From NCBI GenBank assembly GCA_011375275.1, contig DRLW01000412.1:1-10254 (forward strand): a stretch of DNA of 10,254 nucleotides, written 5' to 3'. The stretch comes from Bacteroidota bacterium. GTDB lineage: Bacteria; Zhuqueibacterota; Zhuqueibacteria; Zhuqueibacterales; Geothermadaptataceae. Under the pieces are notes generated by a model. It searched no databases. It saw only the letters and a program-made list of their open reading frames with translations, and had not been told where the DNA came from. This document shows, in pieces, positions 5,323 through 10,254 of the stretch (its first letter is position 1; each line of letters begins with the position of its first letter). The translations under genes were made by a program, and so were the position numbers.

Positions 5323-6997
5323 ATTTTTGCTGATCACCTCGCTGCATGCTGCGGACAAGGCGCAGGTACTGGAAATTCGTTATGCGGACCTCGGCAAACG
5401 GGAGCGTATCGAAATTTTATGCTCGCAGCCGGTGCGCTACACCAGCACGACAGCGCAGGACCCGGATGCAATTCTCGTCTATCTGCGCGATGCTGTTTTA
5501 CCTGCGGACAGTAGCCGGCTGGTGCCTCCCGCACTGGCGTCCCGTCTCGATATCAGGAGCTGGATGGAACACCCGCCGGTTGTGAAAATCTCTCTGCGCT
5601 ACGCGGGTGGGGGCAGATATTCCATTTTTTCCATCGACGACAGCAACATGCTGGTTATCGAAGTGAGCAGGGAGGCGGACAGGCAGGAGGATGAAAAGTC
5701 GGCGACCGAGGCTGTTGAGGAGGCGCCAAAGCCTTCGGCCCGGGCTTTTTTCAGAAAATTGAGTAACGGCGCGCGTATCACCGCTGATTTTCGCGATGCG
5801 GATATCGCCAACGTGCTGCGGCTGTTTGCACGGCAGAACTCGCTCAACATCGTGGCCAGCGACAGCGTGCGCGGCCGGGTCACGGTGACCCTGCACAACG
5901 TCACCCTGGAGCAGGCGCTGGAGAGCATCCTGCGTGCGAACGGCTACAAGTATATCCTCGAAAATGGCATCCTGCTGGTCAAGCCTGCCAATACGTTCAA
6001 CCTCGATGAGATGGAAACGCGCGTCTATCGTCTCAATTATATCGATGCGCATAACCTCAAGCAGGCCGTAGAAGAGCTTATCTCCACGGAGGGGAAGATC
6101 AAGGTGCTGGCCACAGGCTTCCACAATCGCAAGGATGTGTATGAAGTCAATGATCAGGCACCACCGGAACGCGAAAAACGCTACTGGCAGCGCTCCAGTG
6201 TGTTGATCGTCACTGATTTTACTTCCAATCTCAAGGCGATCGACAAGCTCGTTTCCGAGCTCGATGTTGCCGTGCCGCAGATTATGATCGAAGCCAGGTT
6301 GATCGAAGTTTCGCCGCTGGATAACAGCAACATCGGCATCGACTGGACAAAGGCACTGAAGCTGGATATCTATGACGCGCAGTTGCTGGAAAGCGGGGGA
6401 CTGCTGGAGTATTCCTCGCGAACCGAGCTGCCGAACAAAAACCGGACGATCCAGTTGGGAACTCTGAACACCAGCCAGTTCGGCGCTGTGATCAATTACC
6501 TCAAAGAAAACACGCGCACCCGCCTTGTTTCCAATCCGCGCATCGTGGCCATGGATAACGAGCCATCAGATATCTCGGTCGGCACGACCTTCCCGATTCC
6601 GCAAATCAACCGCGGTGTCGGCGGCCAGGGCGATATAGTGACCTTTACCTACCGCGATGTCAACATTACCCTGCGTGTCATCCCGCACGTGATCAATTCC
6701 AACACCATTTCCATGTATGTCAATCCGATCATCGAAGAGGTGACCGGCGAAGTCACGGTCGAGGGCAACAGCGCGCCGATTACCTCAAAGCGGGAGGTGG
6801 ATACGGTCGTCAAGGTGCGCGACGGCGATACCATCGTCATCGGTGGCATGATCAAGGAAAAGGAAGTCGTGAGCGTGCGCAAGGTCTGGCTGCTGGGGAG
6901 TATCCCCCTGCTCGGCCACCTGTTCCGCAACAAGAGCGTGTCGCGCCAGCAAACCGACCTGCTGATTTTCATCACACCAAAAATCGTTGTGCAATGA
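5297..6997 (+). CDS. pilQ: Type IV pilus secretin PilQ
   Basis: 566 aa from ATG 5297 (569 from the alternative ATG 5288). A signal peptide (about 1-18, cleavage near LHA|AD) is followed by one AMIN-like beta domain (about 22-124) that would bind peptidoglycan. Next come an acidic linker (128-148), an STN/N0 domain (161-229, with ITADFRDADIANVLRLFARQ), a secretin N1 domain (242-325) and the secretin barrel domain (330-564). The last contains VSNPRIVAMDNEPSDISVGT (411-430), the VIGGMI signature (514-519), WLLGSIPLLGHLF (531-543) and the final LLIFITPKIV (555-564). It oligomerises in the outer membrane into the gated pore for the pilus. It is shorter than proteobacterial PilQ (about 700 aa), mostly because it has a single AMIN domain. 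It overlaps the pilP-like gene and shares ATGA with pilT, so translation is probably coupled. GspD is the alternative, but the AMIN domain and pilT neighbour favour PilQ. Confidence 0.94.
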   Translation: MKARYLVFKFLLITSLHAADKAQVLEIRYADLGKRERIEILCSQPVRYTSTTAQDPDAILVYLRDAVLPADSSRLVPPALASRLDIRSWMEHPPVVKISLRYAGGGRYSIFSIDDSNMLVIEVSREADRQEDEKSATEAVEEAPKPSARAFFRKLSNGARITADFRDADIANVLRLFARQNSLNIVASDSVRGRVTVTLHNVTLEQALESILRANGYKYILENGILLVKPANTFNLDEMETRVYRLNYIDAHNLKQAVEELISTEGKIKVLATGFHNRKDVYEVNDQAPPEREKRYWQRSSVLIVTDFTSNLKAIDKLVSELDVAVPQIMIEARLIEVSPLDNSNIGIDWTKALKLDIYDAQLLESGGLLEYSSRTELPNKNRTIQLGTLNTSQFGAVINYLKENTRTRLVSNPRIVAMDNEPSDISVGTTFPIPQINRGVGGQGDIVTFTYRDVNITLRVIPHVINSNTISMYVNPIIEEVTGEVTVEGNSAPITSKREVDTVVKVRDGDTIVIGGMIKEKEVVSVRKVWLLGSIPLLGHLFRNKSVSRQQTDLLIFITPKIVVQ

Positions 6998-8055
6998 AAC
7001 GGGCTGATCTCGATAAGTTGTTGAAATATGCCGTGGATCACGATGCCTCGGACATCCATCTTTCTGCGGGGCAGCCGCCGATTTTTCGCATTCACGGAAC
7101 GCTGCGCCGTTTGGATATGCCTGCGCTGAGCAAGGAAGCGATTGCCGCTTTGCTGGAGGAGATGCTGACAGAAAAGCACTACAGCCACCTGCACGATGTG
7201 CATGAACTGGATTTTGCCTATGCCGTGGAGGGCGTGGCGCGGTTCCGGACCAATGTCTTTTTTCAGCTACGCGGAGCAGGCATCGCCTTTCGCGTTATTC
7301 CTGAGCGTGTTCGTGACCTCGAAGAGCTGGGTTGCCCGCGGGGTATCTTTACTCTGGCGCGCGAGCGCAAAGGGATCGTGCTGGTCACCGGGCCTACAGG
7401 CTCGGGTAAATCGACCACTCTTGCCGCGATGCTGGACCTGATCAACAAGGAACGCAAGGAGCATATCCTCACCATCGAAGACCCGATCGAATATGTGCAT
7501 ACGCCGAAAAACTGCCTGATCAACCAGCGCGAGCTGGGCGAACACACGGACTCTTTTGCCAATGCTCTGCGCGCAGCCCTGCGCGAAGACCCGGACGTGA
7601 TTCTCGTCGGTGAAATGCGTGATCTGGAAACCATCTCCCTCGCGCTGACCGCGGCTGAGACCGGCCACCTGGTTTTTGCCACCCTGCACACGATGAGCGC
7701 TGCAGAAACCGTCAACCGTATCGTCGATGTTTTCCCGCCGGCGCAACAGGGGCAGGTACGCTCCATGTTTGCCAACTCGGTTATGGGCATCGTTGCCCAG
7801 CGCCTGTTGCCCACAGCCGATGGCAGGGGCCGGGTCGCTGTGCACGAAATCATGGTCGCCACAGCCGCGATCCGTAATCTCATCCGCGAGGATAAAACCC
7901 ACCAGATCCATTCCGCCATTCAGACCGGGGGGGCATGGGGCATGCAGACCATCGATATGGCCCTGGCAGTGCTGTACAAGCAGGGACGCATCACCCGCGA
8001 AATTGCCGAAGCGCAGGCACATGACAAGCAGGCCGTGGTCGGGCGCAGCGCATAG
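6994..8055 (+). CDS. pilT: Type IV pilus retraction ATPase PilT
   Basis: 353 aa, the normal PilT length, starting in a 4-nt overlap (ATGA) with pilQ. The N-terminal PAS-like domain contains DASDIHLSAGQPPIFRIHG (17-35). The RecA-like ATPase core shows Walker A GPTGSGKS (133-140), Asp box TIEDPIEYVH (160-169), Walker B DVILVGEMRD (201-210) with its Glu, and His box HLVFATLHT (225-233). The C-terminal motif AIRNLIRE (292-299) is characteristic of PilT and is needed for retraction in studied homologues. Absence of the long N-terminal domain of PilB/GspE rules out the extension ATPase. The hexamer sits at the pilus base and depolymerises the pilus, driving twitching, surface contact or DNA uptake. 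No pilB or pilC lies in the window. The arrangement implies retraction is made together with the alignment and pore proteins. Confidence 0.96.
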   Translation: MKRADLDKLLKYAVDHDASDIHLSAGQPPIFRIHGTLRRLDMPALSKEAIAALLEEMLTEKHYSHLHDVHELDFAYAVEGVARFRTNVFFQLRGAGIAFRVIPERVRDLEELGCPRGIFTLARERKGIVLVTGPTGSGKSTTLAAMLDLINKERKEHILTIEDPIEYVHTPKNCLINQRELGEHTDSFANALRAALREDPDVILVGEMRDLETISLALTAAETGHLVFATLHTMSAAETVNRIVDVFPPAQQGQVRSMFANSVMGIVAQRLLPTADGRGRVAVHEIMVATAAIRNLIREDKTHQIHSAIQTGGAWGMQTIDMALAVLYKQGRITREIAEAQAHDKQAVVGRSA

Positions 8056-8119
8056 CCTGGCCCTGAGCGGCTGAGGGCGTGCCGGGTCAATTGTTCTGGC
8101 GTACGGTGAATATTTCTGC

Positions 8120-8145
8120 TTGCTTTTCTTCCCATCAGGTATAAC
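8120..8145 (+). promoter_or_regulatory. Weak promoter candidate
   Basis: TTGCTT (8120-8125) and TATAAC (8140-8145) resemble sigma-70-type boxes, but the 14-nt spacer is shorter than the usual 16-18. If used, it would give a leader of over 330 nt before ATG 8495. Listed as the best match in the interval, not as a firm call. Confidence 0.2.
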
Positions 8146-8228
8146 TTTATCTCCAACTTTGCCGGGTCGGGCTGTAAGGCCCGGGCATGCCTGATGGAAT
8201 CTGAAAAATTTTCTGTTGTCCCGATCAC

Positions 8229-8270
8229 CCTGTGCGCAGTGCAGAGTAAACGGGCACAGGACACCTTTTT
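8229..8270 (+). terminator. Putative intrinsic terminator downstream of pilT
   Basis: A 7-bp stem, cctgtgc (8229-8235) with gcacagg (8254-8260), encloses an 18-nt loop. Five T residues follow (8266-8270) after a 5-nt gap. The stem is modest and the loop large, so termination may be inefficient. Confidence 0.38.
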
Positions 8271-8482
8271 ACGGGCCAGACGCGGCGGCGCGCTTGTGGT
8301 GCCGAATGATGGTCTGCCGGGGACAGATAATTTTCCGGGTATCTGAACTTTTCAGGTTATGCAACTCATCCGGCTGTATTGTACTATCCTGTCAGTCAGG
8401 CCGTGATCGGGCATGCCCGCGGGTGCGCTGCAAGCCGGATCGCGATCCTGCAACAGTCCGACTGGATTGCTCAAGTTATCGA

Positions 8483-8497
8483 AAGGGAAATGGAATG
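8483..8497 (+). promoter_or_regulatory. Ribosome binding site that fixes the start of the outer-membrane protein gene
   Basis: AAGGGA (8483-8488) sits 6 nt before ATG 8495, which opens a clear signal peptide. The frame extends upstream to ATG 8216, but that start has no such site and the extra 93 residues look non-coding. Confidence 0.75.
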
Positions 8498-9787
8498 CGA
8501 AAATCAGGACGAATTCTCCTTGCACTGCTTCTCCCCTGTGCTCTCTGGGCACAGACCTCCATCCTCGTTCCTGGCCGCACGGACCAGGGCGCTTTCATGG
8601 GCGGCCTGGGCATGGCGGTCATCGATGATACGACGTTCATCACCATGAATCTGCGTCCCGAGCTGGCTATCGGCAAGTTTGGTATCGGGCTGGATATTCC
8701 GCTGCGCTACAACATGTCCTCCGGCGAGATGCGCGGGCAGGACTGGAATGATGCGTACGACTATTTCCGCGTTATCCGATACGCCCGTTACGGCCGCAAG
8801 CGCGATAAATTTTATACGCGTGTCGGAGCGCTGGATGCAGCGCGGATCGGGCATGGTTTTATCATGAACTACTATGCCAACCAGATGATCAATTATGACG
8901 AACGCAAGCTCGGTCTGGCCCTTGATGTCGATGCCGGGTACTTTGGTTTTGAAAGCATGACCAGCAACCTCGGGCGTGCTGAAATTTTTGCCGGCCGGGC
9001 CTTCTTCCGCCCGATTTACGGCTCCGGTGTGCCGATCCTGCGCAATTTTGCTATCGGCGCGAGTTACGTCAGCGACATCGACCCGGATGGCAACCGCAGC
9101 ACCGACGACGGCGTCTCCGAGTACGGCTTCGATGTTGAGCTGCCGCTCGTGAAAACAGGCATGGTGCAGTTTCTGCTCTATTCTGACTGGGCGAAGATCA
9201 ACAAATGGGGCAGTGGTTCCGCGGTCGGTGCTGAACTGTCACTGCGCGGATTGATGGATCTCTTCAGCTTCACCGTGCAGCTCGAGCGCCGTTTTCTGCA
9301 GGGGCAATTTCTGCCGGCCTATTTCAACTCATTTTATGAACTCGAGCGCTACCGCATCGACGATAACGGTGTCGCCATCCCCAAGGAATCCCTGCTCGCG
9401 GGCATACCGAAATCCAACGGAACATTTGGGCTGCTCTATGGCCAGGTTTTGAATACGCTGGAAATACTCGGCACTTATGAGCGCCTGGACGGCGTGCCGA
9501 ACAGTGGCATCATGCATATCGAAGCCAAAGTCCCCAATACCGTGCCGAAGATCACCATGCACGCCTCTTACAACCGGATCAACATCGATACATTTTCCGA
9601 TGCCATACGCTTTGATGATAATTCCATAGCCCGCGCTGGTATTGGTTATAAAATTTATCCGTTCCTCGTGCTGTATATGGATTATATCTGGACATACCGC
9701 TACGATGAGGTGCAGGACCGGTATCGAATCCAGCGCCGGATCGAACCTCAGATCGCCTTTGTCTATCCCTTTGCGATCGTCAAATGA
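8495..9787 (+). CDS. Secreted, probably outer-membrane beta-barrel protein of unknown function
   Basis: 430 aa. The signal peptide is MRKSGRILLALLLPCALWAQ, with likely cleavage after Ala19 and no lipobox around C15. The mature part has many short alternating segments rich in aromatic and Gly residues, such as FGIGLDIPLRYNM, KLGLALDVDAGYFGF, FAIGASYVSDID, RAGIGYKIYPFLVLYMDYIW and a final PQIAFVYPFAIVK. They are separated by polar turns, as in outer-membrane barrels of roughly 400 aa. Cys is essentially absent after the signal. I recognise no enzyme motif and no named transport family. It is a single gene with its own ribosome site, a long upstream gap and a hairpin after the stop, so it is probably transcribed apart from the pil cluster. 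A role in surface structure or transport, or a link to the pilus, cannot be decided from sequence alone. Localisation is fairly likely; function is unknown. Confidence 0.82.
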   Translation: MRKSGRILLALLLPCALWAQTSILVPGRTDQGAFMGGLGMAVIDDTTFITMNLRPELAIGKFGIGLDIPLRYNMSSGEMRGQDWNDAYDYFRVIRYARYGRKRDKFYTRVGALDAARIGHGFIMNYYANQMINYDERKLGLALDVDAGYFGFESMTSNLGRAEIFAGRAFFRPIYGSGVPILRNFAIGASYVSDIDPDGNRSTDDGVSEYGFDVELPLVKTGMVQFLLYSDWAKINKWGSGSAVGAELSLRGLMDLFSFTVQLERRFLQGQFLPAYFNSFYELERYRIDDNGVAIPKESLLAGIPKSNGTFGLLYGQVLNTLEILGTYERLDGVPNSGIMHIEAKVPNTVPKITMHASYNRINIDTFSDAIRFDDNSIARAGIGYKIYPFLVLYMDYIWTYRYDEVQDRYRIQRRIEPQIAFVYPFAIVK

Positions 9788-9792
9788 GTGAG

Positions 9793-9840
9793 GCACCCGG
9801 TATTCAGGCTGAGGCTTTGGGTACCGGGTGCATGAATTTT
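9793..9840 (+). terminator. Putative terminator after the outer-membrane protein gene
   Basis: A perfect 10-bp stem, gcacccggta (9793-9802) with taccgggtgc (9822-9831), starts 5 nt after the stop codon, with a 19-nt loop. Four T residues follow at 9837-9840 after a 5-nt gap. The strong stem supports termination or 3'-end protection; the short T-run weakens the terminator reading. Confidence 0.5.
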
Positions 9841-9855
9841 CCAGGTTAAATGTTC

Positions 9856-9868
9856 AGGGGGGAGCATG
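9856..9868 (+). promoter_or_regulatory. Purine-rich ribosome binding site of comF
   Basis: A strong tract, AGGGGGGAG (9856-9864), precedes ATG 9866. Its core AGGGGG leaves only about 4 nt to the ATG, so the in-frame TTG at 9872 is a possible alternative start. Confidence 0.5.
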
Positions 9869-10254
9869 TCGTTGCCTTTCGCCCATCAGCTTGGCAGCCT
9901 GTTTTATCCTGCTTGCTGCCTGCTGTGCCATGCTTCGCATCAGAGCCTGCGTCACTGGGTGTGTGACCCATGCTATGCCGGGCTGTGTGCTTTGCCGCTG
10001 GCCGGGCAAAGGGATATCCGGCTTGGGAACGGCCGGGTCTTGCCTGTATTCAGCCGCTGGCTTTTTGATGACCCGGTGCAGAAGCTGATCCACGCTTTGA
10101 AATATGCCCGGCACTTTTCCCTTGCCGGCCAGTTGGGCGCAGAACTCGCCCGCCGATTCGGGCCGGCCGGATGGGATATGCAGGGCTGCACCCTGGTACC
10201 GGTGCCGTTGCATAAGCGCAGGTTGGAAGAGCGCGGTTTCAATCAAAGTGAAAA
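9866..10254 (+). CDS. comF: ComF family protein (amidophosphoribosyltransferase-like), 5' part, cut by window end
   Basis: 129 codons are visible and the gene runs off the right edge. The N-terminus has two Cys pairs, CLLC (18-21) and CDPC (33-36), of the ComF zinc-finger type. They are followed by the family segment with DDPVQKLIHALKYARHF (68-84) and by LVPVPLHKRRLEERGFNQ (110-127), the highly conserved entry into the phosphoribosyltransferase fold. The PRPP-binding loop expected further on lies outside the window. ComF proteins are needed for natural transformation in several bacteria and are thought to act on incoming single-stranded DNA in the cytoplasm; their exact chemistry is unsettled. 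The gene starts 78 nt after the outer-membrane protein gene, with a hairpin between. The nearby PilQ/PilT genes fit a competence role. Longer frames overlapping it in other registers lack these motifs. Family call strong. Confidence 0.9.
   Translation, partial: MSLPFAHQLGSLFYPACCLLCHASHQSLRHWVCDPCYAGLCALPLAGQRDIRLGNGRVLPVFSRWLFDDPVQKLIHALKYARHFSLAGQLGAELARRFGPAGWDMQGCTLVPVPLHKRRLEERGFNQSE

Larger units (their letters stand above)
8056..8494 (+). other. 439-bp gene-free interval after pilT
   Basis: No convincing gene. The downstream frame is open back to 8216 but lacks any protein-like character before the signal peptide at 8495. The visible content is: a weak gccct/agggc stem just after the pilT stop (8060-8078); a TTGCTT (8120-8125) and TATAAC (8140-8145) pair with a short 14-nt spacer; a GC stem cgggc/gcccg (8168-8183); a terminator-like hairpin at 8229-8270; and a cagata/tatctg stem (8324-8345). 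No riboswitch class is recognised. It probably contains the pil operon terminator and the promoter and leader of the next gene. Confidence 0.5.

Noticed and set aside
7263..8022. Two long minus-strand frames opposite pilT
   Set aside because: Shadows of a well-conserved ATPase gene in GC-rich DNA.
6994..8055. Assignment of this ATPase as PilB or GspE
   Set aside because: The length of 353 aa, the PAS-like start and the AIRNLIRE motif identify PilT; the long N-terminal domain of extension ATPases is missing.
8216..8494. A 93-residue N-terminal extension of the outer-membrane protein
   Set aside because: The ribosome site and signal peptide at 8495 define the start; an extension before a signal peptide would block export and its residues look random.
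9828..10088. An 86-codon frame starting before comF
   Set aside because: It is in a different register from the ComF motifs and overlaps the hairpin after the barrel gene.
1..10254. tRNA, rRNA or insertion-sequence transposase genes
   Set aside because: I saw no cloverleaf-like segment, rRNA signature or transposase motif on either strand, though reading by eye could miss a weak tRNA.

Overview
The window is bacterial and almost certainly from a Gram-negative (diderm) organism. It carries an outer-membrane secretin, the inner-membrane alignment proteins that go with it, and a signal-peptide-bearing probable beta-barrel protein. Coding regions are moderately GC-rich, while the first ~220 bases are clearly AT-rich. 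The gene arrangement (a fused PilM-PilN, a short secretin, PilT at the operon end, a barrel protein of no family I can name) does not match the standard proteobacterial pilMNOPQ locus. It feels closer to the FCB-type or candidate-phylum bacteria (KSB1/Calditrichota-like), but that placement is a low-confidence inference.

Layout: (1) 1-225 is AT-rich. It may hold the first codons of a leftward gene (70 to 1), preceded by a nested inverted repeat. (2) 226-888 is a non-coding mosaic of intergenic palindromic repeats: a 75-bp duplicated piece, a 102-bp element with TGTCATTCC...GGAATGACA ends, an exact-length 193-bp tandem duplication, and three two-hairpin REP/BIME-like doublets, one of them inverted. 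(3) 1057-8055 is one rightward gene cluster: an ECF/CbiO-type ABC ATPase, a fused PilM-PilN, PilO, a PilP-like protein, a PilQ secretin and the PilT retraction ATPase. Spacings are mostly tiny or overlapping (2 nt, 48 nt, 142 nt, overlap, 4-nt overlap). (4) 8056-8494 is a 439-bp gene-free interval with a terminator-like hairpin. (5) 8495-9787 encodes a 430-aa secreted, probably outer-membrane beta-barrel protein, followed by a hairpin terminator candidate. (6) 9866 to the right edge is the 5' part of comF.

How the genes work together: PilM-N, PilO and PilP form the inner-membrane/periplasmic alignment complex that links the cytoplasmic motor to the PilQ outer-membrane pore, and PilT powers retraction. 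The extension ATPase (PilB), platform (PilC), pilins and prepilin peptidase are absent and must lie elsewhere if the system is functional. ComF, a DNA-uptake-associated protein, lies just downstream on the same strand and is compatible with a role of this pilus in natural transformation. The ABC ATPase at the head of the cluster has no visible transport partner and is the least expected member.
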